A stretch of 64,000 bases of DNA from Isochrysis galbana (GCA_018136815.1 CM030935.1:2206192-2270191); one strand, 5' to 3'; counted from the stretch's first letter, positions 22,318 to 33,100 are shown. Made by a program: numbers and translations. The notes: generated by a model from the sequence alone, not told the origin.

Positions 22318-25300
22318 TTATTGGGTTTGAGCTCTCCTGAAGAAGGTGCCTAGAGGCCCCTGAACATCCCCTCCAAGAGAGACTGTACCACTCGTAGCCC
22401 TACGGCCTCCTCCACGCCCCGGACGCACAGCTCCCCGGCCGATTCCGGGACGCTTGATTTTTAACACTGCAGACCCGCGCCCCAATCGATGATCTGTCCC
22501 GCCCTGCTCGCTGAGTGTAGCCGCTGTTGGTAAGGCGCTTCCTCGCAAAGCACCGCAGAGTTCGCATCGCGTCGCCTCTTGGCGGTTGCTCAGGGTGCAC
22601 GCCTCGCACGTCCAATGATCTTCCAACTCACCAGCGCCATGCGACTCCGTCGATGCATGGGCGGGCATTGCACCCACCTTCTCGAGTCGAGGAGTCTTCC
22701 TGGATGTCTCGACAGATTCATCCGAGGATCGTTGTGTCGTTGGCTGCGTGTAGCAGAGGTCGTCCACACTGACCTGCCTCCCTGGCTTGTCCTTCACACA
22801 AGCACGCCCCCCGGAACCTACCCCTGTAGTGAACACCTTTTCCTCCTCTCGTTTGAGGCCAGCCGCCGCAATACAGGGATCAACGACAGCCCTCTTACTA
22901 GTAGCTGGCCCGGTGAAATAATCAGCAGGGAAATCGTCTGACCAAATGCGTGGCGGCGCATCAGGGCACGATTCAGGCTCCACGCCACCCTTTTCACTCG
23001 TTATGGCTACTACGGAGAGGGGGCTCCCGCGTAAAGTACCGCACAGCTCGCATAGTATTGCCTCTTGATGGTTGCATAGGGTGCAAGCTTCGCAGGCCCA
23101 TCTCGCAGCCAGGGCACCATCGATGTCTGACGACCCCCTGGATGTTGCAACGGCTGCCGAACCCGCTTCATCCAATAGTGGAGCCTTCCTCTTTGCATGG
23201 ATACGAGTATCCGAGGGGCTACTTCCAGGGTACGCGGCATCGCACGTGTCCTCTGCTAAGAAACGTGGCACCCGCTTATTGTCACCGTCTTCAACATCCT
23301 CATGACCGTTGCAAGCAGCTTGTTCCACTTGCACAACGTCATCAGTACCACAATCAGAAGTTGACAAATTGCAGGCGCAGGCATCCGTATCGAGTCCCGA
23401 GCTCACAGGCACACTGCTACACGAGGCGGGTGCATTGGCGGGCTGGAAGAAGCGCAACAAGTCCGTGCGCTCCCGTGCCCGGCAACGATCTTCTGCTTGT
23501 CGCCCTGCCTTAGTTGAGATCCCCGCGGACCGCTTTTCCGTCATGGCCGACGAAAAGAGGCGCAGCAACGCCCCTCGATCTCCACCTGCAGCATCAGTTT
23601 CGAACTTCTCCGCACTTAGGCCTAGGTATGTAACCCCTAAGCGTGCCGGGTTCCGCCCATCGAGAAGCGGTGACAGAAGCTCAATGCCTTGTTTAGCCAT
23701 TCCTAGGGCGGATGGCTCGCGCAGCGGCGCGCGGCGTGACCGCATCGTCTCGCGTGAAAGACTACACATCACGACTAGAGTCGTAGCATGGCGGCCATGC
23801 TCGTTAGCCTAGTGAAGGGGGTTGTGGTGCGAAATGAGACCTACTAGCTTGTGTTCGACCACGGGCAACTAAGCTCTCATCTACGCTCTCGCCCTCAATC
23901 AGAGGAACGTTGAAGCCCGACGGAGACGTTATGGCCGGGCTTACGAGATTTGAGCAGCGCATGCAGGCGATCTGTACTTGTGTACTTGGTGGTCAAGTCA
24001 TGGAGTGAGGCTCACCTGTTGCTCTAGCCTAGTGGCGATGTCCTCAGCTAATTCGTTCAGCCATCGCTCAATCGCAGCGCGAGTGTCGAGCGGGCCTCTC
24101 GCGGCACCACGGGTGCCACTGAAATTCTTAGATGCGCCGACCTGCTTGGCGAGCGGACGCTCTCTCACCGCGTCGTCATCAAGACCTGATGCCATGCGGA
24201 CTGCAAGTGCTGCGGCCTCGTCTGGGTGCGCCCACTCTCCGCGCAGCAGCTTGGCCGCCGCGCTCACGCCGCCGCGCCGTAGCTCGCCTGCACTGCTGAA
24301 ACCCGATAGCCCAAGTTCGGGCCGACCCTCACGCAAGATGGACCCCATCTTGCCACCAAAGCCGCGCAGTCTGTCGATCGGAAGCGGGTCCAACAAGGCT
24401 TGCACTGCACTGGCTGGGAGGATGGTCTGCTGGTTTGGCTTGTGGAGCCCACCGCATAGTTTGGCCAGCAACTTATTGGCCGCGATCCCTGCGCTGCACG
24501 TGAATCCTAGCTCGCGCGTCACCGCCGCCCGTGCGCGAGCAACGATTGCAGCGGCAGCAGCGAGCAACATTTCTTCCTCGTCCCATTCTGGCGCCGTACG
24601 CGCCCACCAAGCTGCAGACGCCGCCCCAATGGCCCTCACGACCTGTCCCGCGTGTCCCGCGCGAAATGAACTGCGCGCCAGCACCCCCGTCGGCTGCGCG
24701 CCCATCGCAGCCTCCTCCTCACCTTCTGCAGCACCGGCTACGTGGGTGCCGGCAGCCGCAGCTTCGCGCAGCAGCTCCTCGTATGAGCCGGCAGCAGCCA
24801 ATGCAGAGCGTGCTGGCTTTGTGAGGTCTACATACATCTCGTCGACGGACGCTTTTTCCATCACAACGCCCGCGCCACAGGTCTCCTGAATTAGCTTGAG
24901 CGCCTTCGCCCCATAGTCGCGGTAAATCCCCATGTCACTTTTCCCATGCGAGGTGGGGACCTGGATGAGGATGAGCTCAGGACAAGTGCTCACTGCCTCG
25001 CGCCCGCGAAAGAAGCGAGTCACGCCGCGTGCGCGCGCCTCGTAGCTGACGGCGATGATTGAGCCGTTGGCCGCGGACGGCATCAGCACCTTACCGTCCT
25101 TGACTGCGATACGCGCCGACGAGGGCTGCGGCGGGAGCGTGACGACGCCCGACTCGCCAGGTTTACCGTCGCCCTGGAACGGGTTGTACTGCACGACTGC
25201 CATGGGCACGTCCACGAGCGAGGGGTCGAGAGCGCGCTCGACCGCACAATAGAAACAATCCATGTCAATGAGCCCGACCGCACGGCCTCCCGCGCCGCGC

Positions 25301-25326
25301 GGTGTGGTTGCCGGGCTCGAGGCCAT
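22318..25326 (-). CDS. POLH: DNA polymerase eta (Y-family translesion polymerase)
   Basis: Exon 1 is 25326-24016 and the last exon ends at 22318; a middle exon around 23990-23880 and the last exon's start (about 23780) are provisional. Catalytic motifs (numbered from MASSPATTP): DMDCFYCAVE (D21), SYEARARGVTR, ASVDEMYVDLT (D162, E163), FTCSAGIAANKLLAKL and the helix-hairpin-helix LRGFGGKMG; little-finger residues (RLGVTYLGLSAEKFE) open the last exon. The C-terminus has PIP-like motifs (RTDLLRFF and RGALLRLF), two NZF/RanBP2 fingers (WACEACTLCN...CELC and WTCEACTLSN...CELC), then QGPLGTFF, a canonical PIP box, 5 residues from the end. The enzyme bypasses UV lesions when recruited by ubiquitinated PCNA. 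The frame stays open about 175 codons upstream of the chosen start, but that part is Pro/Ser-rich and unlike the family. No UBZ finger is seen. Confidence 0.88.
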
Positions 25327-25993
25327 CTGGCGCGGCAGGCGGGGGGGGCGCAGCGGTGCAGGCAGAAGGGGCGGGGGAGAGAGAGGGCGCCGCCTCCCTT
25401 CCCTCTCTAGCTTTTGTTGTGTGCATGGGTGGTGGGGTGGACCTTCCGGAGAATGGCGGGAAAGATGGCCCGCGCGGTCGCGGTTCGCGCAAGGTTCTTT
25501 AGTTGGGCGCTCTGCACCGTGACGTTGGCGCGGTTGTCGGCGCCTAGGATGTCGCATTCGTGTAGTTGCACGCAGAGACGACGAATCGGACTGGAACGAG
25601 GCATCAGAAGGCGATGAGGAGGATGCTACATCGGCTGTAGGCGCGGCGGAGAGAGGGACTTCCGGAAGGTTGATGGGCTCAGGCCCGTCAGCAGCCAGCA
25701 GAGGAGGGCTGGAAGCTGGAAGTTGGGGGGCGGGCTTGTGCGAGGGCGAGGAATGCTGCGAAGGCGACATAGGACGAGGCGAATAAACGAGACATAAGAA
25801 TGCAGCCGCGCACACGCACGCATTCAATCCACCTGTGGCATCGGAGCACACGGTTGCGGAGCACGCACACAGTCTCGCCCTTTGTATAAGTCGTTCTATT
25901 CAAAACGAGAACCACAAATAAGAATATTTTCACCCACGCAGAAATGATAATAACAGCGTGAGGTCCTTTTCTGCGTGGCGCCCGCCGCGCGCG
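25327..25993. promoter_or_regulatory. Divergent promoter region between POLH and the LNR-protein gene
   Basis: About 670 bp separates the polymerase eta start (25326, minus) from the LNR-protein start (25994, plus). Near POLH lies a GA-rich plus-strand patch (25375-25395), and near the LNR gene an AT-richer stretch (25890-25955). No clear TATA box is evident on either side. The two genes may share regulation, but nothing in the sequence proves it. Confidence 0.4.
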
Positions 25994-26890
25994 ATGGCTC
26001 GCGCAAGACGGCGCGCCAGGGACGTAGCGGCGGCCGTCGCACTGGTCGTGCCCGTGATCGGCTCGGAGAGCCTGCCCGACGGCGTGCCAGCCCCTTTCCT
26101 CGCTGATGAGGCCGAGCCCACGCTGCGCGGCGATGAGGGGCTGACACTGCCAGCCGCTCCGAGCGAGGGCGAATGGCGTGAGCCGGCGTCCGAGCTCGAG
26201 GTGGGCACGGTGGGCACGGCAGGGCTCACCAACGGCGCGAGCTTGGCGTCTCTCTCGTCATCAGCCTTTGAAGCTCTCACGCCACATGTGCTACCAGGGT
26301 GTGGATGCTCACACTACTTGATCAACAACGGAGCTTGCGACAGCGAGTGCTATAACAAGGAGTGTGAGTGGGATGGCACCGACTGCTCGCGGCACGAGCA
26401 CGACAAGAGCAATGAGCAGTGCAGTGAGGGCTGCAACACTGGCTTCATAGGTGATGGTGAGTGTGATCGGGCCTGTAACAATACTCTCTGTCGCTTCGAC
26501 TTGGGCGATTGCTTGGGAGACAACGCTGAGGTCTGTCAGTCCGCCTGCCCAAGTGCGGCTGATCGCATTTCCGCTGGAGAATGCGATGCTGACTGCGATG
26601 GCCAAAGCATACCGAGGGCCTGTTTCGCCCACGCCGACGATTGCGATGAGAAAGCAGTGCAATGGTACCGTTTCCGGTGCGTGTGCGTAATCTCTGTGAT
26701 TGCCACCATTGGCTATGTTGTGGGCCTCCTGCACCTCATCCGGAGCTATTCTGGCGGCTATCGTGGGGAGAAGGCAATGCTCATGCAGGTAGTCGATCAC
26801 GCTGACCAACCGCCCACGCCAGTATTTGCTGAAAGTGGAGACATGTTCCCGTCGAGATTGTCCTGGAGCTTGCGCACAGCAACAGTGTGA
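25994..26890 (+). CDS. Lin12/Notch-repeat (LNR) single-pass membrane protein
   Basis: This 298-residue protein starts with an ATG followed by MARARRRARDVAAAVALVVPVIGSE, a signal-peptide-like leader. After an acidic linker come two good LNR modules (C-x-C...NNGACDSECYNKECEWDGTDC and C-x3-C...GDGECDRACNNTLCRFDLGDC) and a third, degenerate one (CQSACPSA...CDADC...CFAHADDC). LNRs are calcium-binding, disulfide-rich folds known from Notch, PAPP-A and GlcNAc-1-phosphotransferase. A membrane helix (CVCVISVIATIGYVVGLLHLI) and a short tail of about 50 residues follow. No EGF or ankyrin repeats are present, so it is not Notch itself. A surface or endomembrane location is likely; the partner is unknown. 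Confidence 0.82.
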   Translation: MARARRRARDVAAAVALVVPVIGSESLPDGVPAPFLADEAEPTLRGDEGLTLPAAPSEGEWREPASELEVGTVGTAGLTNGASLASLSSSAFEALTPHVLPGCGCSHYLINNGACDSECYNKECEWDGTDCSRHEHDKSNEQCSEGCNTGFIGDGECDRACNNTLCRFDLGDCLGDNAEVCQSACPSAADRISAGECDADCDGQSIPRACFAHADDCDEKAVQWYRFRCVCVISVIATIGYVVGLLHLIRSYSGGYRGEKAMLMQVVDHADQPPTPVFAESGDMFPSRLSWSLRTATV

Positions 26891-27412
26891 AGCGCTACAT
26901 GATGGGGAATCCGTCCGCGGTGCTCGGCAATCGTACGTGCCATGCGCTTTGATCTTGCAGGGGGCCACCGCACAATGGCCCAGCAATCAGGCACATTCTC
27001 ATACTTTCCGGACATAGCACGAGGCTTCCGGACATACGATGAGGCTTGTCATGGTCCCTCGAGGACGGTATGATACCCTCCCCCTTCCTTTGGCATGCAA
27101 AATGGTGTGCGACTGTGGAGTGTTGACATCATCAAACATCGGAGTTTTGGCTAACTACGCAGTAAAGCCCCCTTCCAAGACAGGAATTGTAGAATGGGAT
27201 GTCCGGTGAAAAGTGGGGGCCACCGGCAATTTCAACGAGTTCAACAGTAGCGCGAGATGGTATTTATACATACTACGTTCCAATACTCAGGTCCCGTGGC
27301 CGTCTTTGTGGGATGGTTTTCAAAGTAAAACCGCGTTGTGCCTCACGTCTCCCGGGTACCTTGGGCGCCTCCCAATGATGATAATAAGACATCTGAGCGT
27401 TAATTAATTAAT
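26891..27412. other. Intergenic, AT-richer, no gene seen
   Basis: No coding signal is supported. The stretch ends with ACATCTGAGCGTTAATTAATT directly before the type A retroposon. The reverse complement of its first part (CGCTCAGATGT) resembles the LINE 3' end. Confidence 0.4.
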
Positions 27413-27900
27413 TTCTTAATAGTCTCACCGCACGCGCGGCCGTGGACCCTCTACTTTCTACTCACGCAGCAAAACTTTCTACACCTCCACTCTCCCGGCC
27501 CTTTCCCCCCCGCCATCAGGCGACTCCCCCGTGCACTACTAGGGGGATAGGGGAAAAGGGCTTAGATATGGTCGGTGGCCCGCCCCCCCCCCCCGGTGAT
27601 CCGTTCCCCCCTTCCTCCTATGCCTACCGGGCTGGCGGCGTCCTCAGTCCCGACTTCTCTTATAAACAGGTGCGGGACTTACATATTTTCCGGTGGTCGG
27701 AGCCCTCGCTCCGCCCACCCCCTTCTCCGCGCTCTTTCTCCCTTCTCCTGCGGCACGCGCGATGGCGCGCCTGCGACAGGCCTGAAGCTGCCCCTGGCGA
27801 CCCCTGGAGGCTCCTGGAGGCCAGCTCAGGGGGCAAAGGAGGCTGGGGCTGGGCCCTGGTGCCCTGGTCTCCCCTGCCTCTCCCTCGCTGGCGCTCCTAG
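27413..27900 (-). mobile_element. Type A retroposon, 5'-truncated (copy 2)
   Basis: On the minus strand this matches the 3' ~490 bp of the type A element, ending GCGGTGAGACTATTAAGAA and then AT-rich sequence. The hairpin head is absent: similarity stops at about 27900. 5' truncation is typical of target-primed retroposition. It keeps the GTAAGT...TTATAAG pair discussed in the findings. Confidence 0.75.
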
Positions 27901-28099
27901 CGGTTGCGCAAACGCGTAGTCTTAAAGACTACCGTGTAGTCTTCGGAGGGGGGGGGAAGACAACGGAAAATGTTAGCCTCATTGCCGCCTCATTATCAAC
28001 GGCCAAAGCCTCGCCACGGTCCGCCCCCCTCCCCCTGACAGTCTCCCCTATCATCTCCCTGCTTTGGGTGCCCAGGTTTGCCCTGACAACCCACTTAAC

Positions 28100-28564
28100 A
28101 GCGCCCGACAGCCGTGGGGTCAGCAAGTGCTCGGCCTCTCTTCCCTGCGGCTCTGGCCATGGCGCGCGCCTGCGGCCCCTCTTCAGGTCCCCTGGAGGCC
28201 GGCAGGGGCCTCGGAGCGCAGCTCATGGGGCAGGTGAGGCTGGGGCATGGCCCTGGCCCCTCCTGCCTCTCCCTCGCTGGCTCTCGAGCCCCTGCCAGTC
28301 GACTGGAGCTGGCTGGGGGGTCCTGATGAGGGGGGCCCAGGGGGAGGAGGGGCTGGTCAGAGGGATGGGCAGGCCACGACGGGCCAGGGCGAGCGAGTCA
28401 GGCGGGCCTGTGGGGAGAGGAATGAGTCAGCAGGGCTGTGTGCTCCTGGCAGGCCATCAGGCGTGCCAGGAGAGTGGGTGGTTCCTCCCCCATGGCAGGG
28501 GCGAGGAGTGGAGAGAGAGGGGGGCTCGTGCCCCCCCATGGGCGAACTAAGTATAAACTTAGTT
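28100..28564 (-). mobile_element. Hairpin-headed retroposon, type B (copy 3)
   Basis: On the minus strand it starts at 28564 with CAACTAAG-TTTATA-CTTAGTTCG and then CCCATGGGGG. Its first ~110 bases match type A, but the rest follows the type B body found at 35.9-36.4 kb (for example the segment around GTCGACTGG on the plus strand). The 3' limit near 28100 is approximate. Confidence 0.7.
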
Positions 28565-28774
28565 GGGGAAAAGGAGAGCGAGGTGGGAGATCGAGAGAGA
28601 AGGATGTGCAGATGTGTTGCGAGATACATGGTACATGCGGGAGTGGCAACAGCAATAGCGCCGCAAAAGCAGCACAGCGGAGGCGTGAATACCGACATCG
28701 CTGAGGCTGCGCTATTGCTATTGCTGCGCCATCGGCGGGGACATATTGCTCGCACCCACAGGCACCCTACGAGG

Positions 28775-29025
28775 AGAAACTCCCCGTTTGCTATCGGGGG
28801 ATTTCCTCTTCCCCCGATAGCTATCGGGGGGTCCGCTTACGCTTACGGAACCCCCCAGCCCCCAGAAGCTACCCCCCGAGCTACCCGCGATAGATATCGG
28901 GGGATTTTCGCGGTCCCCCGATAGTTATCGGGGTGGCTGTTGGCGATCGGGGGAAAATTTCCACCCGACAGCTATCTGCCCCCCCCGATAGCCTATCGGC
29001 TATCTAGGCTATCGGGGGGCGTTGG
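28775..29025. repeat. Cluster of CCCCCGATAGCTATCGGGGG-type palindromes
   Basis: At least six near-palindromic units built on CCCCGATA...TATCGGGG occur within 250 bp. One, at 28813-28832, is a perfect 20-bp palindrome, and others vary at the centre (GATAGATATC, GATAGTTATC, GATAGCCTATC). The strand could form an array of cruciforms. No coding potential or known element is recognised. Confidence 0.8.
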
Positions 29026-29029
29026 CTCC

Positions 29030-29783
29030 TAGGGGGTAACATATACGTATGTGAAAATGCAAAAGTTTGTGTTTGGCGCCATGCCAATGCATCTTGCGCG
29101 CTCTTCACCGTAGCTGATCTATCGACCGCAAATTCTTGCCATCTCACCCACGCCATGACCCCAATCGCGCACTAACCAAGCATCAACCCCTCGGATTGCC
29201 ATCGCAACACGGGTTTAAAGCGCGGAGCACAACCAACACTATTGCCTTGCCCACGGCTTAGCAAATCGCACTCCGTACTCGCCTTCGGGCTTACAATCAC
29301 AAACACCGACGCCGCATGCACAACGCCCACGCGTCCTATATGCATACACGCACACAAATGCGCGACGGCATGACCATCGCTGTCGTGTGGATACACCAAC
29401 ACGAATTGTGAGAAAAGTTGGCATCCTTGCCCTCGGTATTGCCGCCCACGACTGTCGCGATCCTCAAGTGAATCAAAATGCGATCATCGCCGGTGCCGAC
29501 TTGGACAGCCATACTCCGTGTCAGACATCCATATCTCGCCGCAGGCGCCCATCTCGTCAACCTCTCAAGGATAATATCCCAGGCACATGCGCGGTTTGGC
29601 CACAAATCTCACGAGGCGGTGCAACAACCAGCGGCGACCTAGTGCCTTGCGCCGGGACCGTGGAGACTCACGGGCGGGCTATATCCGCCACACGCAAGTA
29701 GTGCCGTGATGCGCAGCGAATTCACCAACAGCCCATAATGAAGAAGTCGAGCACGCAGTGTGCACAAAAAACAAATCAGGCGC
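29030..29783. other. Intergenic, no gene seen
   Basis: Short frames occur on both strands, but none has a recognisable domain. The region lies downstream of the kinase gene and should hold its 3' UTR near 29700-29783. Confidence 0.4.
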
Positions 29784-31548
29784 TCATGAGATGATACAAC
29801 ACCCACCTTGCGACTTCTTCTCCAACTCCACCACCTGGACCCCAGAGGACTCCACCCCCTTCGCAGAACCTGTGGCCGCTGCATTCGCCTTCATCGACTT
29901 GCCCCCCACTCCCTTGCCTGATGCGGTCGCGTTGCTGACCATGTGCTTCTCCTTCTCGATCATGGACGATCTGCAAGTGGCTACCGCATCTTTTAGCCAT
30001 GGATGCTCGAGGACCGCATCCATTGTAAGCCGGACAGTAGGATCCACGACCAACAATTTCTTCACTAGGTCTTTGGCCTCCTCTGAGATGCCCGCCCACT
30101 CGTTTTCGTAGAACTCGTATTTGGCTTCCGCCACCTGCAGGCACGATAGGGTGGCGGAGACGTCTCTTGAGACCTCGCGCGCTGCCAGCGCGGCAGACTC
30201 AACAGGCGGAGGTGCGTGCAACAGCTCAAACGCGGCACTGAGTTCACCTGCGCTAGAAGTTGCTCCTCCTCGTCAGCGGAGAAAGGGCTGCAGCCAGACA
30301 GAATCACGTAGAGCAGCACGCCCATGGACCAAAGATCGGAGCCTTTGCCGTACGGGGTGCCCTGCTCGTCGTCCTCGTACCAGGTGAGGACTTCCGGTGC
30401 GACGTAGTCGGGCGTTCCGCAGAGCCCTGTCAGAGGCTTGTCAGGGGCCCATAGGCCCGCGTATCCGAAATCAATCAGCTTGATGTCCTTGCCGCCCTCC
30501 TCAGTGTACAGAATGTTCTCAGGCTTGATATCGCGATGAACAATGTGCATGTCGTGCAGATATTGCATGGCCAGTAATATCTGTGAGGCGCAAGTGTGGC
30601 CGACCCGTCCTTAAGCTGAGCCGGTTTTGATCACTGTGTGCCAGGTGCCATGATGCAGAGGCTTGGGCCAGCCTCGCAAAGAGTGCGCACCTGTGCGAAC
30701 AGTGCAGCCGCTTTGGGCTCGGGGAATGGACCGTCGTCTACGATGCGATTGAAAAGCTCTCCGCCCCCCAACAACTCCATCACGATGTAAGTGTCGCTTG
30801 GGGTGGCCACAACCTCCTTGAGCGCGACAATGTGGGGGTGTGAAAGCTGCCTCAAGATGTCGATCTCTGTTTCCAGTGCCTCGAGATTCTCTTCGTTGGT
30901 GAGCGATGAGTTCTCGACCACCTGCACGGGACCGTGTGACGGTTGGAACCTTGAGCTCGTCTCTCGTGGCACGACGCTGGCCACCGTGCGACGGCAGTGC
31001 CACTGGGCAGCATGCATTCAAGCGCACGCCGAACGCTTGCTCTGCATTGTGGCACCTCTGCCCACGCTCACCTTCACTGCGTACGTCACCCCCTCCTTTT
31101 TGTGCGTCGCGCTGCGTACGACGGAGAAACGACCCCTGCCAAGAGAGGCGAGATCGCTCAGCTCAGCATCCTAAAGTCAGGCGCTGGTAGGGTGCACACA
31201 GGTGTCCATCTGCCTGCCAGTGCGCAGCATACCGTCCCAGCTCATCCTTCATGACGTAGAGCTTAGAGATGCTCTCATGAGAGACCTGCGCGAGGTCAGT
31301 CGGTGGCGCGAAGGCTCAATCCGCGCATGCTCACGCGGCCGCGCCTCTGCCGTTCAGCCTGCCTCGCCTAGAGTGGCTGGCGCGACCGACAGTCCTTGGT
31401 GGCCGGCCGCCTGCTGGCACTCCTTCCCTCTCCATCTGCCTCTCTTGCTTGGGGGCGCGCGGGAGAGGCGCGAGCTCACGTCTGCTAGCTTGTTGATCCG
31501 CTCCTTCACTGCCGGCTCGATCGTCACGCTGTTGAGGTCGACGGCCAT
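29784..31548 (-). CDS. CaMK-family Ser/Thr kinase with C-terminal CaaX box
   Basis: Six exons are proposed: 31548-31480, 31285-31233, 31135-31072, 30921-30691, 30580-30248 and 30134-29784. Phases agree and give 366 residues. The kinase domain is complete: glycine loop ELGRGRFSVV, VAIK-type lysine in TYAVK, acidic C-helix segment EALETEIDILRQL, hinge MELLGGGELF, catalytic HRDIKPEN, DFG, the activation segment ending TPDYVAPE, and SDLWSMGVLLYVILSG. This pattern belongs to the CaMK/CDPK group. No EF-hands follow, and no clear calmodulin-binding helix is seen. After the domain comes a Gly/Ala/Lys-rich tail ending GGCCIIS: CIIS is a prenylation box and the preceding Cys could be palmitoylated, so membrane anchoring is likely. 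Mammalian CaMKI-gamma is anchored this way. Confidence 0.9.
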
Positions 31549-31559
31549 CCGCCCCGCGC

Positions 31560-32490
31560 TGGCTGGCGGTGGGGAGGGGGGGGAGGGGGCCTTGCGCGGC
31601 TGGGTGGGGAGGGGGAAAGTGGGGAGGGGCGGGGGGGGGCGGGGGGAGGGGGAGGGAGAGAGAGGGGGGGAGAGAGAGGGGGGAGAGAGAGACAAAGAGG
31701 GAGGGAGACAGAGATGGAGAGAGGAGTAAGAGGGGGGGAGAGGTAAAGATGGCAGGGGGCCTGGCGAGAATTTGAGGAGAGAGAAGTCGAGCCGGCGGGG
31801 GGGTCATGGGATAGGATGTAGGAGGAGTGGAGAGGGAAGACTAGCGCATCTCTCTGGTCGTGTTAGTTATGGGATGCCCTCCAGCTCCTTCACGCTTCCC
31901 CTTGTTGAAAGGAGGAGCTGAGAGGACGAATCAGAAACGGAGCGCTGGGGGGGCGGGGGGGGGGGGGGGGGTGGCGGACCAGCGCATCTGCAAGTAGGTG
32001 GCCTCGAAGAGAGGATGAACGGCCAGGAAGCAGTTAGAAAGACAGCGTTGAGCGACGGGTGGAGAGAGAGAGGAGAGGGAGAGGATTCAAGGGAAAATCG
32101 AGGGAGAAGGGAGGAGAGATAAAAGGGGAAGGATTCGAGCGGATCGCAAATACATCGGGGGAGGCTGCCTGATTCTAGGAGTAAAGTAGACACTTTGGAT
32201 CACGCCGCTGCTCCTCTCTCTCTCCACACCCTCTCTCTCTCCTTCTCCCCTCCTATCTCCCTCCCTCTTCATCTCTCCTTCTCTCCTCTCCCCCTCCCCA
32301 TCTCTCTGTTTCTCCCTTCTCCCTCTCCCTTTTCTCTCCGCTCCCTTCTCTCTCCCTCTTCCAATACCAAGGTCTCGCTCTACTCTACTCTACACCCCCT
32401 CAAAGAGTCCTCCACACCTTCAGAGGAAAGGGGAGCGCCCTCTCTTCCCCTGGCCCCCCCCCACCTTGCTCGACTCCCCCCCCCCCCCCC
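31560..32490. other. Purine-rich then pyrimidine-rich low-complexity block
   Basis: The plus strand is almost all G/A from about 31565 to 31750 and again around 32055-32130. It then switches to almost pure C/T from about 32205 to 32490. It lies upstream of the kinase start (31548, minus). Open frames here are low-complexity artefacts. Confidence 0.6.
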
Positions 32491-32744
32491 AGCTTAGGGC
32501 GGTCAAACAGGGTTTGGTTTTTTATTAGGGGTGAAAATGAATATTAAATATTGAGGAAATTTGAGGGTTTTATTCGGTAGAAAGTTGCCAATACACCCAA
32601 CTAGCACATATCCGGGGCCCATTAGCCCAGTAGGACCCGGACCCCCACACACAACAAAACGTAATCAAAAAATGACTAAGGACGCTGAAATCGCAAAAGC
32701 AAAAGCTCAAAAAGCTCAACTTCAAGCTTGAAGTCAAGACGTCA

Positions 32745-33000
32745 AGACCCATCACACTAGGGCCGCTAGGCCTAGGAGCGTCTCGCCGCCCCACTGCCAC
32801 TCGTTCGCCGTTCGTCCCCAGCCCAAAACCTCCAATGGAGTTGCCCGACCCAATCCCAATCCAGAATTTCATTCACCCGACTCCCGGCGGGGAGGAGGAG
32901 GAGGGCCAAAGCCAAAGCCCGGCGCTAGCTACTTACTAGCTAGTAGCTAGCCGCCGGTGCCGCTCGTGACGGAGTCGCTCAGAGCTCAAAGCCCTCCGGC
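32745..33000 (+). mobile_element. LTR-element fossil: gag-start fragment, ends at the assembly gap
   Basis: The stretch from CCATCACACTAGGGCCG through the gag start to the gap closely matches 12615-12800 of the element nested in the LINE. Only the leader and first gag codons are present before the gap. It is a broken, partial copy of the same family. Confidence 0.8.
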
Positions 33001-33100
33001 NNNNNNNNNNNNNNNNNNNNNNNNNNNNNNNNNNNNNNNNNNNNNNNNNNNNNNNNNNNNNNNNNNNNNNNNNNNNNNNNNNNNNNNNNNNNNNNNNNNN
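33001..33100. other. Assembly gap (100 N)
   Basis: One hundred undetermined bases. It lies between LTR-element fragments of opposite orientation, so the join may not reflect true order. Confidence 0.99.

Noticed and set aside
26309-26986. 225-residue minus-strand frame
   Set aside because: It lies antisense to the LNR-protein gene, and its repetitive composition (many Val, Ile, Ala, Thr) mirrors the Cys/Asp-rich codons of that gene.
28775-29025. CRISPR-like array in the GATAGCTATC palindrome cluster
   Set aside because: Units are irregular in spacing, palindromic and not separated by unique equal-length spacers, and the host is a eukaryote.
32195-32497. 100-residue Ser/Leu/Pro frame
   Set aside because: It is translation of a CT-rich simple-sequence block with no domain or splice context.
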